The notes: generated by a model not told the origin, from the letters alone. Shown: positions 39,401 through 48,348, counted from the first letter of the stretch. The stretch is DNA of 64,000 nucleotides from Streptomyces sp. TG1A-8 (GCF_030499535.1 NZ_JASTLB010000001.1:3720001-3784000); one strand, 5' to 3'. Numbers and translations: made by a program.

Positions 39401-39976
39401 GGCTCGTACACGCTCGGCGGGGTGGACGCCCGCGCGCTGGCCGGGGACGACGTGCGACGGCTCGTCGGCCTGTGCGCGCAGGACGCCCACCTGTTCGACA
39501 GCAGCGTGCGCGAGAACCTGCTGCTGGCCAGGAGGGACGCCACCGAGGCCGAGCTGCGCGGCGCACTGGCCCGGGCCCGGCTGCTGGACTGGGTGGACGG
39601 CCTGCCGGACGGACTGGACACGCTGGTCGGCGAGCACGGCGCGCGGTTGTCCGGCGGGCAGCGGCAGCGGCTGGCGCTGGCCCGCGCGCTGCTCGCCGAC
39701 TTTCCCGTCCTCGTGCTGGACGAGCCCGCCGAGCACCTGGACCTGCCGACGGCGGACGCGCTCACCGCCGACCTGCTGGCCGCCACCCGGGGCCGTACGA
39801 CGCTGCTGATCACCCACCGGCTGGCGGGGCTCGACGCCGTGGACGAGGTGGTCGTGCTCGACGCCGGCCGAGTGGTGCAGCGGGGCCCGTACGCGGAGCT
39901 GGCCGTCGCCGACGGGCCGCTGCGGGCGATGGTGCGCCGCGAGACGCGGACGCAGTCGCTCGTGGGGTCACGGTGA
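36413..39976 (+). CDS. cydCD: Fused ABC exporter for cytochrome bd assembly
   Basis: About 1187 residues: two full ABC half-transporters in one chain, as in actinobacteria, in place of separate CydD and CydC. First transmembrane domain about 10-310, nucleotide-binding site GPSGAGKST (Lys372) with LSAGQRQRL; a Pro-rich linker (about 540-610); second transmembrane domain; GPSGSGKTT (Lys981) with LSGGQRQRL and the Walker B LVLDEPAEHLD. Exports reduced thiols such as cysteine and glutathione needed for CydAB maturation. GTG 36413 is preferred over GTG 36404: GAAGGG ends about ten bases before it. Both are inside parS. Confidence 0.93.
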   Translation: MKPIDPRLLRYARATRLFLAAVVVLGAIGAGLVIAQAMLIADVVVGAFQHGRSAGGLATPLLLLAAVGTGRALVSWLTELAAHRAGAAVKSELRGRLLDRAAALGPGWLSGQRTGSLVTLATRGVDALDDYFSRYLPQLGLAVVVPVAVLARIVTEDWVSAAIIVATLPLIPLFMVLIGWATQSRMDRQWRLLSRLSGHFLDVVTGLPTLKVFGRAKAQADSIRRITGEYRQATLRTLRIAFLSSFALELLATLSVALVAVTIGMRLVRGDMDLYTGLVILVLAPEAYLPLRQVGAQFHAAAEGLAAAEEVFTVLETPLPASGTGAVPAGALSFDGVTVRYPGRSADAVTEVSFTVQPGEAVALVGPSGAGKSTLLGVLLGFVRPTGGRVRVGGADLAGIDLEQWRSHIAWVPQHPHLFAGTVAENVRLARPDADDTAVRRALRDAGALEFVDALPGGADTVLGEDGAGLSAGQRQRLALARAFLADRPVLLLDEPTAALDGATEADIVAAVRRLAVGRTVLLVVHRPALLEAADRVVRLDLPQASGSPASPVRVSAPRAPAPTVTVPSAVLPEASAVSGPALPRPAQAHEPAGAGGGAGDAAPPRRVLDRVRSLAGPRRGRLLLASLLGSLALGSAVGLMATSGWLISRASQQPPVLYLMVAVTATRAFGIGRAVFRYAERLVSHDAVLRMLADTRVAVYRRLERLAPAGLRATRRGDLLTRLVADVDALQDYWLRWLLPVCVAVAVSAASVAFTAWLLPAAGAALGAGLLLAGAGVPLITSAAARRAERRLAPARGLLATRVTDLLTGTAELTVAGALPARAGAARQADRTLTRIASRAATATALGDGLTALVSGLTVTACAFLGAQAVAGGRLGGVATAVVVLIPLAAFEAVLGLPLAVRYRQRVRRSAERVYEVLDAPEPVREPQRSRRAPASPFPVVVKGLHARYEGQHRDALAGLDLTLAQGRRIAVVGPSGSGKTTLAHALLRFLDLRAGSYTLGGVDARALAGDDVRRLVGLCAQDAHLFDSSVRENLLLARRDATEAELRGALARARLLDWVDGLPDGLDTLVGEHGARLSGGQRQRLALARALLADFPVLVLDEPAEHLDLPTADALTADLLAATRGRTTLLITHRLAGLDAVDEVVVLDAGRVVQRGPYAELAVADGPLRAMVRRETRTQSLVGSR

Positions 39977-40024
39977 GGGCCGGTCACGTCGCGGACGCGG
40001 CCCGCCGCGCGGGGCGGTGCCGGG

Positions 40025-40909
40025 CTACCGGCCCGGTTCCGCGCGCTCGGCGAGCATCCGCTCGATGACGACCGCCACGCCGTCGTCGTTGTTGGCGGCG
40101 GTACGGCCCGAGGCGGCGGCCAGGACGTCCGGGTGGGCGTTGCCCATCGCGTAGGAGCGGCCGGCCCAGGTCAGCATCTCCACGTCGTTGGGCATGTCCC
40201 CGAAGGCGACGACCTCCTCGTGCGAGATGCCGCGTTCGGCGCAGCACAGGGCGAGCGTGCTGGCCTTGGAGACGCCGGGACCGCTGATCTCCAGCAGGGC
40301 GCTGGGGCTGGAGCGGGTGACGGTGGCACGGTCGCCGATCGCGAGGCGGGCGAGGGTGAGGAAGGCGTCGGGATCGAGGTCGGGGTGGTAGGCGAGGATC
40401 TTGAGCACCGGCTGGCCGGCCTCCGGGCCGTCGGGTGCGAGGAGCTCCTCGGCGGGCAGGAGGGTGTCCGGCGTCTCCATGTGCAGCTTGGGGTAGGCCG
40501 GCTCCTGGTGGAAGCCGTAGGTCTGCTCGACGGCGAACACCGAGCCGGGTGCGGCCCGGCGCAGCAGCCGCACGGCGTCCAGGGCGTTGCCCCGGGCCAG
40601 CTCGCGGACCTTGACGAAGCGGTGCGAGCCGGGGCTGCCGTGCAGGTCGACCACGGCGGCGCCGTTGCCGCAGATCGCCAGGCCGTGGCCGTGGACGTGG
40701 TCGCTGACCACGTTCATCCAGCGGGCCGGGCGGCCGGTGACGAAGAAGACCTCGATGCCCGCTTCCTCGGCGGCGGCCAGCGCGGCGACCGTCCGCGGGG
40801 AGACCGACTTGTCGTCGCGCAGCAGTGTGCCGTCGAGGTCGGTGGCGATCAGCCGCGGCGGCAGGGGAGCTGCGGTCCGGGGCCCGGGCTGTCGAGTCGC
40901 TGAGGTCAC
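40025..40909 (-). CDS. Cof-type HAD-IIB hydrolase
   Basis: 294 residues. HAD motif [13 protein letters not shown], motif II TGR, motif III lysine, and motif [11 protein letters not shown]. The C2B cap with mixed sheet matches sugar-phosphate or nucleotide-phosphate phosphatases. Cytoplasmic. GTG 40909 is chosen (MTSATRQ); ATG 40927 is a possible upstream start. A paralogue with the same motifs lies at 48757-49560. The substrate is unknown. Confidence 0.87.
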   Translation of the reverse strand: MTSATRQPGPRTAAPLPPRLIATDLDGTLLRDDKSVSPRTVAALAAAEEAGIEVFFVTGRPARWMNVVSDHVHGHGLAICGNGAAVVDLHGSPGSHRFVKVRELARGNALDAVRLLRRAAPGSVFAVEQTYGFHQEPAYPKLHMETPDTLLPAEELLAPDGPEAGQPVLKILAYHPDLDPDAFLTLARLAIGDRATVTRSSPSALLEISGPGVSKASTLALCCAERGISHEEVVAFGDMPNDVEMLTWAGRSYAMGNAHPDVLAAASGRTAANNDDGVAVVIERMLAERAEPGR

Positions 40910-41095
40910 CGGCCCATTCTCGCGCATGCGCCCGCACGGCCGTGCGGGCGCCCGCACACCTGGTGCGCGGCACCCGGTACGGGGATGCCCGCCGGGGGCG
41001 CGGAGGACAGGCCCCGGGGCCGGCTTCCGGTGGATCCGCCGGCACGGTGCGCGGCGCGCCCCGGGCCCGGCGGGTGCCGCCGTAGGCTCTGGGGC

Positions 41096-42007
41096 ATGAA
41101 CATGCGCCTGAGCACCGTGATCCTTCCCCACCGCCGCTGGCACGAGGGCGGCCGCGCGGCCTGGCAGCGGGCCGAGGAACTCGGCTTCCACGGCGCGTAC
41201 ACCTACGACCACCTGTCCTGGCGGACCTTCCGCGACGGGCCGTGGTTCGGTGCCGTCCCCACCCTGACCGCGGCGGCGGCCTTCACCGGACGCATCCGTC
41301 TGGGGACCCTCGTCACGTCGCCCAACTTCCGGCACCCGGTGACCCTGGCCAAGGAGCTGATCTCCCTGGACGACGTCTCCGGCGGCCGGGTCACGCTGGG
41401 TGTCGGCGCGGGCGGCACCGGCTTCGACGCCACGGTGCTGGGGCAGGAGCCCTGGTCGCCGCGGGAGCGCGCCGACCGGTTCGCCGAGTTCGTCCCGCTG
41501 CTCGACCGGTTGCTGACCGGGGACGGCACGGACGGGGTGTCGTACGCGGGTGACTTCTACTCGGCGCACGAGGCGCGCAACATCCCCGGCTGCGTCCAGC
41601 GCCCCCGGCTGCCCTTCGCCGTGGCCGCCACCGGGCCGCGCGGGCTGCGGCTCGCCGCACGGTACGGGCAGGCGTGGGTGACCACGGGTGACCCCAAGTT
41701 GTTCGAGAACGGCACCCCGGAGCAGTCGGTCGAGGCGCTGCGCGGGCAGATCGGGAGGCTGTCCGAGGCGTGCGCGGCGGTCGGCCGGGACGTGGCCGGG
41801 ATGGACAAGGTCCTGCTCACCGGCTTCACCCCGGACCGCGGCCGTCCCCTGGAGTCCCTGGACGCCTTCGTCGACTTCGCCGGCCGGCACCGGGAGCTCG
41901 GCTTCACCGAGATCGTCGTCCACTGGCCCGTCCCGGACTCGGACTTCGCCGCGGACGAGAGCGTCTTCGAGCGCATCGCCACCGAGGCGGTCAAACAACT
42001 GGGCTGA
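41096..42007 (+). CDS. Luciferase-like (LLM-class) flavin/F420-dependent oxidoreductase
   Basis: 303 residues. TIM-barrel luciferase family: TYDHLSWR near residue 40, [42 protein letters not shown] typical of the F420-binding group (conserved blocks cited in pieces: [11 protein letters not shown] and [10 protein letters not shown]). Streptomyces carry many, and the cofactor (FMN or F420) and substrate cannot be read. ATG 41096; ATG 41102 is an alternative. Divergent from the HAD gene. Confidence 0.85.
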   Translation: MNMRLSTVILPHRRWHEGGRAAWQRAEELGFHGAYTYDHLSWRTFRDGPWFGAVPTLTAAAAFTGRIRLGTLVTSPNFRHPVTLAKELISLDDVSGGRVTLGVGAGGTGFDATVLGQEPWSPRERADRFAEFVPLLDRLLTGDGTDGVSYAGDFYSAHEARNIPGCVQRPRLPFAVAATGPRGLRLAARYGQAWVTTGDPKLFENGTPEQSVEALRGQIGRLSEACAAVGRDVAGMDKVLLTGFTPDRGRPLESLDAFVDFAGRHRELGFTEIVVHWPVPDSDFAADESVFERIATEAVKQLG

Positions 42008-42154
42008 CGGCCCCTGGCTCCCGCCCCCCGGCTCCCCGTCCCGGGGCCGCCCCAGCCCCGGGCCCGTCCCCGGCACAACCCTCCTCGGGCGCCGGCGTCC
42101 CCGCCCACAGGTGCTCCACCGCCTGCGCCGGGCCGGATCGGCCGGTGCCCGGTG

Positions 42155-42703
42155 TCAGTGCGGGCCGGGGAACCGCAGGTAGCCGGGTGGCACGGCCCGG
42201 GTCAGCCACACCCCGTTGGCGCTGACGTGGAAGACGTGGCCGTCGCGGTGCATCGCGCCGGCGTCCACGGCGAGGACGACGGGGCGGCCGCGGCGGGCGC
42301 CGACCCGTGTCGCGGTGGCGCGGTCGGCGGACAGGTGGACGTCGTGCCGGTCCATGGGCCGCAGGCCCGTCGCGCGGATCGCGTCCAGGCGGTGGGCGAC
42401 GGTGCCGTGGTAGAGGTACGGCGGCGGGGTCGCCGGGGGCAGGCCGAGGTCGACCTCCACGCTGTGGCCCTGGCTGGCACGGATCCTGGTGCCCTCCACG
42501 GCGAAGCGCCGCTTGTCGTCGACGGCCACCACGTGGCCGAGTTCCTCCCGCGTGAAGGGGAAGCCGTGCGCGACGGCCGCGGTGATCAGGGCGTCGATCT
42601 CGGCCCAGCCGCCCCCGTCGAGGGTGAGGCCGATGCGGTCCGGCTGGTGGCGCAGGTGCTTCGAGAGGTACTTCGACACCTTCACGGTGCGTCCTTCGTC
42701 CAT
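42155..42703 (-). CDS. kptA: RNA 2'-phosphotransferase (KptA/Tpt1 family)
   Basis: 182 residues, full length. Begins VKVSKYLSKHLRHQP with the RHQP motif, contains GLTLDGGGWAEIDAL and the C-terminal H-G-T/H/R set YLYHGTVAHRLDAIRATGLRPMDRHDVHLS (cited as blocks). The family moves an internal 2'-phosphate from RNA to NAD+, giving ADP-ribose 1'',2''-cyclic phosphate and nicotinamide. Bacteria have no tRNA splicing ligase of the yeast type, so the native substrate is unclear. Small DnaA-box group just upstream (42759-42812). Confidence 0.9.
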   Translation of the reverse strand: MDEGRTVKVSKYLSKHLRHQPDRIGLTLDGGGWAEIDALITAAVAHGFPFTREELGHVVAVDDKRRFAVEGTRIRASQGHSVEVDLGLPPATPPPYLYHGTVAHRLDAIRATGLRPMDRHDVHLSADRATATRVGARRGRPVVLAVDAGAMHRDGHVFHVSANGVWLTRAVPPGYLRFPGPH

Positions 42704-42758
42704 TCCCCCAGCCTGCGGGAGAGACGCCGATCACGCAGTTCTTTTCCGCTCCGAGGTT

Positions 42759-42812
42759 TGATCCACAGCCAAGTGGGTTTATCCACAGGGAAATTGACGA
42801 AACTGTGGACAA
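42759..42812. promoter_or_regulatory. Group of three DnaA boxes
   Basis: TTATCCACA at 42779-42787 and TGTGGACAA (complement of TTGTCCACA) at 42804-42812 are perfect boxes; TGATCCACA at 42759-42767 is near. Located between kptA and the hydrolase-SDR gene, in an A/T-richer 80-base stretch. Confidence 0.65.
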
Positions 42813-42824
42813 CCGGCCGTGCCG

Positions 42825-44579
42825 TCACAACCGCGGTTCCACCCGCGCGATCCGCCTCAACAGCCCCGGCAGGAAACGGGAGACGGCGTGCGCGGCCCTC
42901 GCCTCCGGGGTCACCGGGACCACCGCCCTGTTGCGGCGCACCGCGTCCAGGACCGCCTCGGCGACCTTCTCCGGCGGATAGCCGCGCAGGCCGTACAGGC
43001 GCGCGGAGCTCCTGCGGCGGCGGCGCTCCTCCGCCGCGTCGACGCCGGTGAAGCGGGCCGTGGAGGCGATGCCGGTGGTGACGAAGCCGGGGCAGATCGC
43101 GCTCACCCCGATGTCCCGGGCGGCCAGTTCGGCGCGCAGGCACTCGGAGAGCATCAGGACGGCCGCCTTGGAGGTGCCGTAGGCGGGCAGTGCGCGGGAG
43201 GGCTGGTACGCGGCGGCCGACGCGACGTTGACGATGTGGCCGCCCTGGCCTCGCTCGGCCATGCGCGCGCCGAACAGGCGGCAACCGTGGATCACGCCCC
43301 ACAGGTTGACGTCCAGGACGGTGCGCCAGTCGTCGGTGGTGGTGGTGAAGAAGGAGCCCGACAGGCCGATCCCCGCGTTGTTGACCAGCACGTCCACCAC
43401 GCCGTATCCGCCGTGGACCTTCTCGGCGAGCTCCTCCATGGCCTGCTCGTCGGAGACGTCGGCGGTCTCCGCCCAGGCCTGGAGGGCACCGCTCAGCCGG
43501 GCCCGCTCGGCGGTGCGGGCGGCGGCCGCGGCGTCCCGGTCGACGGCCACCACGCGCGCCCCGGCCTTCGCGAACGCCAGCGCCGTCGCCCGGCCGATGC
43601 CGCTGCCCGCGCCGGTGACCAGCACCAGCTGCCCGGCGAAACGGTCGGCATGGCGTCCGCGGGCCGTCTCCCCCGTCCGTCCTTCCCGCACGGAGGTGAC
43701 GAACTGCTCGATCCAGGCGGCCACCTGGTCGGGACGCGTGCGCGGCACCCAGTGCCCGGCCGCGAGGGTGCGACGGGTCAGCCGCGGCGCCCACTGCTCC
43801 AGGCCGTCGTACAGCCGCTCCGACAGGAAGGCGTCCCCTTCCGGCGTGATCAGCTGCACGGGCACGTGCGCGTGGGCGTCCGTGCGCGGCCTGCGCAACC
43901 GGGCGCGCACGTTGTCCCGGTACAGCCAGGCGCCGTGCGCCGCGTCGCCGGGGAGGGAAGCGGTGGGGTAGCCGCCGCCGGGCGCCTTCTCGGTCCGCCG
44001 CAGGATCCCCGGCCAGCGCCTGCCGAGCGGTCCGCGCCAGGCCAGTTCCGGCAGCACGGGCGTGTGCAGCAGGTAGACGTACCAGGACCTGGCGCCCTGG
44101 CCGAGGAGCTGACCCACCCTGCGGGGCGTGGGACGCCTCACGCGCGCGTTGATCCAGTGCCCGAAGTGGTCGAGGGACGGCCCGGAGATCGAGGTGAAGG
44201 AGGCCACGCGGCCCTCGGTGCGGCCGGTGGTGACGAACTCCCAGGACTGCACCGAGCCCCAGTCGTGCCCCACCAGGTGCACCGGCCGGTCCGGGCTGAC
44301 CGCGTCCACGACCGCCAGGAAGTCGTCGGTGAGCTTGGCCAGCGTGAAGCCGCCGCGCAGGGGCCTGGGCGCCGTGGAGCGGCCGTGGCCCCGGACGTCG
44401 TACAGGACCACGTGGAAACGGCCGGCCAGCCGGGCGGCGACCTCGGACCAGACCTCCTTGCTGTCCGGGTAGCCGTGCACCAGCACCACCGTCGGCCGCC
44501 GCGGATCGCCCAGCTCGGCCACGCACAGCTCGACCCCGCCGGTCCGCACCCAGCGCTCACGCGCGTCCTCGAGTGTCAC
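42825..44579 (-). CDS. Alpha/beta hydrolase fused to short-chain dehydrogenase/reductase
   Basis: 584 residues, two enzymes in one chain. N-terminal alpha/beta hydrolase (about 1-295) of the epoxide-hydrolase type: VLVHGYPDSKEVW oxyanion region, nucleophile Asp in GHDWGSVQSWEF, and a final GHWVPRTRPDQV with the base His. C-terminal SDR (about 310-584): TGAGSGIG cofactor motif, NNAGIG, and YGTSK with a Ser two turns upstream. The pairing suggests sequential chemistry on a lipid or aromatic epoxide, but no substrate is known. Start GTG 44579 has GCGGAGGAG about 5 bases upstream. Divergent from the ABC cluster. Confidence 0.85.
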   Translation of the reverse strand: MTLEDARERWVRTGGVELCVAELGDPRRPTVVLVHGYPDSKEVWSEVAARLAGRFHVVLYDVRGHGRSTAPRPLRGGFTLAKLTDDFLAVVDAVSPDRPVHLVGHDWGSVQSWEFVTTGRTEGRVASFTSISGPSLDHFGHWINARVRRPTPRRVGQLLGQGARSWYVYLLHTPVLPELAWRGPLGRRWPGILRRTEKAPGGGYPTASLPGDAAHGAWLYRDNVRARLRRPRTDAHAHVPVQLITPEGDAFLSERLYDGLEQWAPRLTRRTLAAGHWVPRTRPDQVAAWIEQFVTSVREGRTGETARGRHADRFAGQLVLVTGAGSGIGRATALAFAKAGARVVAVDRDAAAAARTAERARLSGALQAWAETADVSDEQAMEELAEKVHGGYGVVDVLVNNAGIGLSGSFFTTTTDDWRTVLDVNLWGVIHGCRLFGARMAERGQGGHIVNVASAAAYQPSRALPAYGTSKAAVLMLSECLRAELAARDIGVSAICPGFVTTGIASTARFTGVDAAEERRRRRSSARLYGLRGYPPEKVAEAVLDAVRRNRAVVPVTPEARAAHAVSRFLPGLLRRIARVEPRL

Positions 44580-44739
44580 TTCTCCTCCGCCCGCCGCCGC
44601 ACCACCGGCATCCCGTGTACCCGCCCTCCGGGCCCCCGTGAACGTGGCAGTTGCCGGGGACGGCGTCAACAGGGGGACGAGGCCCGGGACGGCCCGGGGA
44701 CGGCGCGCGGCGCCCGGCGCCGCGGGTCATCCGGACCGG

Positions 44740-44756
44740 GGAGCCCCTAGGGCTCC
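44740..44756. promoter_or_regulatory. Inverted repeat in the divergent promoter region
   Basis: GGAGCCC and GGGCTCC separated by CTA, perfect; between the divergent hydrolase-SDR and ABC genes. Could be an operator or a short hairpin in the leader. Confidence 0.3.
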
Positions 44757-44832
44757 GTCCTACTGGAGTCTGACGCGAAGACGGCTCTCAGGTCTGACGA
44801 CCGAAGTGGTCCGGGTCACTACCGTCGTCGGC

Positions 44833-45804
44833 GTGACTGTGATCGCGACCGAAAGCCTGAGCAAGCGGTTCCCCCGGGTGACCGCGCTCGACCGGCTGTC
44901 CGTGGACATCGGACCCGGTGTGACCGGACTCGTCGGAGCCAACGGCGCCGGCAAGTCCACCCTGATCAAGATCCTGCTGGGTCTGTCCCCCGCCACGGAG
45001 GGCCGCGCCGAGGTGCTCGGCCTCGACGTCGCCACCGAGGGTGCCGCCGTCCGGGAGCGCGTGGGCTACATGCCGGAGCACGACTGCCTGCCGCCCGACG
45101 TCTCGGCCACCGAGTTCGTCGTGCACATGGCCCGCATGTCGGGCCTGCCGCCCACCGCCGCCCGCGAGCGCACCGCCGACACCCTGCGCCACGTCGGTCT
45201 GTACGAGGAGCGCTACCGTCCCATCGGCGGCTACTCCACCGGCATGAAGCAGCGCGTCAAGCTCGCCCAGGCGCTGGTGCACGACCCGCGGCTGGTCTTC
45301 CTGGACGAGCCCACCAACGGCCTCGACCCGGTCGGCCGCGACGAGATGCTCGGCCTGATCCGCCGCGTCCACACCGACTTCGGCATCTCCGTCCTCGTCA
45401 CCTCCCACCTGCTGGGCGAGCTGGAACGCACCTGCGACCACGTCGTCGTCATCGACGGCGGCAAGCTGCTGCGCTCCAGCTCCACCACCGACTTCACGCA
45501 GACCACGACCACCCTCGCGATCGAGGTCACCGACAGCGACACCCACCCCGACGGCACCCGCGCCCTGGGCGAGGCGCTCCGCGCGCGCGGAGTGGACACC
45601 CACGACGAGGGCGGCGGCCTGCCCGGCGCCGGCCGCATCCTGCTGCTGACCGCCCCGGGTGAGGAGACCTACGACCTGGTGCGCGACGTCGTCGTCGGCC
45701 TCGGCCTCGGCCTGGTGCGCATGGAGCAGCGCCGGCACCGCATCTCCGAGGTGTTCACCAGCGGCGACGAGCAGCGGAAGGAGGCCGCCGGACATGGCGG
45801 TTGA
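44833..45804 (+). CDS. ABC transporter ATP-binding protein (pair 1)
   Basis: 323 residues. Walker A GANGAGKST, Q-loop, signature YSTGMKQRVKLAQALV, Walker B LVFLDEPTNGLDP, and H-loop TSHL; a C-terminal region of about 90 residues without motif. Similar to CcmA/BcrA-type ATPases. Start GTG 44833 has no clear Shine-Dalgarno, and GTG 44839 is next; a leaderless start is possible. It overlaps the permease gene by eleven bases. First of a four-gene unit of two ATPase/permease pairs. Confidence 0.88.
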   Translation: MTVIATESLSKRFPRVTALDRLSVDIGPGVTGLVGANGAGKSTLIKILLGLSPATEGRAEVLGLDVATEGAAVRERVGYMPEHDCLPPDVSATEFVVHMARMSGLPPTAARERTADTLRHVGLYEERYRPIGGYSTGMKQRVKLAQALVHDPRLVFLDEPTNGLDPVGRDEMLGLIRRVHTDFGISVLVTSHLLGELERTCDHVVVIDGGKLLRSSSTTDFTQTTTTLAIEVTDSDTHPDGTRALGEALRARGVDTHDEGGGLPGAGRILLLTAPGEETYDLVRDVVVGLGLGLVRMEQRRHRISEVFTSGDEQRKEAAGHGG

Positions 45805-46708
45805 CCAGCCCATGCGGACACCGGCCACGCCGGGCGACCAGAGCCGCATCCACGACATCGGCTACCGCGGCTACGACGGTCCCCGCCTCGGCCGCGCCTA
45901 CGCCGCCCGCTCCCTGTACTCGCAGTCCCTGCGCGGCGCCTACGGCCTCGGCCGCTCGGTGAAGTCCAAGGTGCTGCCGATGCTGCTGTTCGCGGTGATG
46001 TGCGTGCCCGCCGCCATCATGGTCGCCGTCGCGGTGGCCACCAAGGCGCACGAACTGCCGGTGTCCTACACCCGCTACGCGATCATCATGCAGGCCGTGA
46101 TCAGCCTGTACGTCGCCTCGCAGGCACCCCAGTCCGTCTCGCGCGACCTGCGCTTCAAGACCGTGCCGCTGTACTTCTCGCGGCCGATCGAGACCGCCGA
46201 CTACGTGCGGGCGAAGTTCGCGGCGCTCGCCTCCGCGCTGTTCGTCCTCACCGGCGTCCCGCTGCTCGTGATGTACGCGGGCGCGCTGCTGTCCAAGATG
46301 GGCTTCGCCCACCAGACCAGGGAATGCGCCCAGGGACTGGTCTCCGCGGCCCTGCTCTCGCTGCTCTTCGCCGGCATCGGCCTGGTCATCGCCGCCGTCA
46401 CCCCGCGCCGCGGGTTCGGCATCGCCGCCGTGATCGCCGTGATGACCATCTCCTACGGCGCCGTCTCCACCCTGCAGGCCATCGCCGACGCCCAGGACAG
46501 CACCGGCGCCGTCCCGTGGATCGGCCTGTTCTCGCCGGTCACCCTGATCGACGGCGTGCAGTCCGCCTTCCTCGGCGGCGCCTCGGCGTTCCCCGGCGGG
46601 ACCGGCCCCTCCCACGGGCAGGGCGTGGTGTACGTCCTCGTCGTCCTGGGCCTGATCGCTGCCGCCTACGGCCTGCTGCTGCGCCGCTACAAGAAGGTGG
46701 GCCTCTGA
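45794..46708 (+). CDS. ABC transporter permease (pair 1)
   Basis: 304 residues, six hydrophobic segments after a cytoplasmic N-terminus with IHDIGYRGYDGPRLGR, as in ABC-2-type membrane subunits of Streptomyces. ATG 45794 overlaps the upstream ATPase; its stop TGA overlaps the start of the next ATPase (TGATG), so the operon is tightly coupled. Confidence 0.87.
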   Translation: MAVDQPMRTPATPGDQSRIHDIGYRGYDGPRLGRAYAARSLYSQSLRGAYGLGRSVKSKVLPMLLFAVMCVPAAIMVAVAVATKAHELPVSYTRYAIIMQAVISLYVASQAPQSVSRDLRFKTVPLYFSRPIETADYVRAKFAALASALFVLTGVPLLVMYAGALLSKMGFAHQTRECAQGLVSAALLSLLFAGIGLVIAAVTPRRGFGIAAVIAVMTISYGAVSTLQAIADAQDSTGAVPWIGLFSPVTLIDGVQSAFLGGASAFPGGTGPSHGQGVVYVLVVLGLIAAAYGLLLRRYKKVGL

Positions 46709-47619
46709 TGACCACGCTCAGCATCGACCACGTCTCCCGCTGGTTCGGCAACGTGGTCGCCGTCAACGACATCACCATGACCGTCGGCCCCGGCGTCACC
46801 GGCCTGCTCGGCCCGAACGGCGCCGGGAAGTCCACGCTCATCAACATGATGGGCGGCTTCCTCGCCCCCTCCACCGGCACGGTCACCCTGGACGGCCGGC
46901 CGGTGTGGCGCAACGAGGACGTCTACCGGCACATCGGCATCGTCCCCGAGCGGGAGGCGATGTACGACTTCCTCACCGGCCGCGAGTTCGTCGTCGCCAA
47001 CGCCGAGCTGCACGGCCTGGACGACCGGGCTGCCCGGCGCGCCCTCGCCACGGTCGAGATGGAGTACGCGCAGGACCGAAAGATCTCCACGTACTCCAAG
47101 GGCATGCGCCAGCGCGTGAAGATGGCGAGCGCGCTCGTCCACGACCCGTCGCTGCTCCTGCTCGACGAGCCGTTCAACGGCATGGACCCGCGCCAGCGCA
47201 TGCAGCTGATGGACCTGCTGCGCAGGATGGGCGACGAGGGCCGCACGGTGCTGTTCTCCTCGCACATCCTCGAAGAGGTCGAACAGCTCGCCCGGCACAT
47301 CGAGGTGGTCGTCGCCGGGCGGCACGCGGCCAGCGGCGACTTCCGCCGGATCCGCCGGCTGATGACCGACCGCCCGCACCGCTACCTGGTGCGCTCCAGC
47401 GACGACCGCGCCCTCGCGGCCGCGCTGATCGCCGACCCGTCGACCTCCGGCATCGAGGTCGACCACGTCGAGGGCGCGCTGCGGATCCAGGCCGTCGACT
47501 TCGGCCGCTTCACCGCCCTGCTGCCGAAGGTCGCCCGTGACCGCGGCATCCGGCTGCTCACGGTCTCGCCGTCCGACGAGTCCCTCGAATCCGTGTTCTC
47601 GTATCTGGTCACGGCGTAG
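46708..47619 (+). CDS. ABC transporter ATP-binding protein (pair 2)
   Basis: 303 residues. Walker A GPNGAGKST, signature YSKGMRQRVKMASALV, Walker B LLLLDEPFNGMDP, SSHILEEVE. About 35-40 percent similar by eye to the first ATPase of the cluster, suggesting duplication. Starts at the TGATG junction with the preceding permease. Confidence 0.88.
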   Translation: MTTLSIDHVSRWFGNVVAVNDITMTVGPGVTGLLGPNGAGKSTLINMMGGFLAPSTGTVTLDGRPVWRNEDVYRHIGIVPEREAMYDFLTGREFVVANAELHGLDDRAARRALATVEMEYAQDRKISTYSKGMRQRVKMASALVHDPSLLLLDEPFNGMDPRQRMQLMDLLRRMGDEGRTVLFSSHILEEVEQLARHIEVVVAGRHAASGDFRRIRRLMTDRPHRYLVRSSDDRALAAALIADPSTSGIEVDHVEGALRIQAVDFGRFTALLPKVARDRGIRLLTVSPSDESLESVFSYLVTA

Positions 47620-47628
47620 GAGGCCGAC

Positions 47629-48348
47629 ATGTACGACCCCACCGTCGCCCGGCTCACCTACCGGGCCCTGCTCGGCCGTCGCCGGGCCCTCATCCTCGGC
47701 GCGCTGCCGCTGCTGCTCCTGGTGATCTCCGTGGCCGTGCGCGCGCTCACCGGCGCCGACGACCAGACCGCCTCCGACGTGCTCGGCGGCTTCGCGCTCG
47801 CCACCATGGTGCCGATCATCGGCGTCATCGCGGGCACCGGTGCCATCGGACCGGAGATCGACGACGGCTCCGTCGTCTACCTGCTGTCCAAGCCGCTGAA
47901 GCGGCCCACGATCATCTTCACCAAGCTGATCGTCGCCATCGCGGTCACCATGGTCTTCTCGGCGATCCCCACCCTGATCGCGGGCCTGGTCCTCAACGGC
48001 AACGGCCAGCAGGTCGCCGTCGCCTACACGGTGGCCGCGCTCATCTCCTCCATCGCCTATTCGGCGCTGTTCCTGCTGCTGGGCACGGTCTCCCGGCACG
48101 CGGTGGTTCTCGGGCTGGTCTACGCGCTGGTGTGGGAGGCCCTGTTCGGCTCCCTGGTGCCCGGCGCGCGCACCCTGAGCGTCCAGCAGTGGTCGCTCGC
48201 CGTCGCCCACCGGATCGCCGGCGGGGACCTGGTGACCTCCGAGGTGGGGCTGACGACGGCCACGGTGCTGCTCGTCGCGGTCACCGTCCTGGCCACCTGG
48301 TACGCCGGCCAGAAGCTGCGGGCGCTGACACTGGCGGGTGAGGAGTAG
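47629..48348 (+). CDS. ABC transporter permease (pair 2)
   Basis: 239 residues, six hydrophobic segments; short hydrophilic start LTYRALLGRRRALILGALPL. ABC-2 permease. Nine bases after the second ATPase. Last gene of the unit; a decayed small gene begins at its end. Substrate unknown. Confidence 0.85.
   Translation: MYDPTVARLTYRALLGRRRALILGALPLLLLVISVAVRALTGADDQTASDVLGGFALATMVPIIGVIAGTGAIGPEIDDGSVVYLLSKPLKRPTIIFTKLIVAIAVTMVFSAIPTLIAGLVLNGNGQQVAVAYTVAALISSIAYSALFLLLGTVSRHAVVLGLVYALVWEALFGSLVPGARTLSVQQWSLAVAHRIAGGDLVTSEVGLTTATVLLVAVTVLATWYAGQKLRALTLAGEE

Noticed and set aside
44404..44417. CCACGTGGAAAC resembling half a parS
   Set aside because: Only one half fits; it encodes conserved hydrolase residues.
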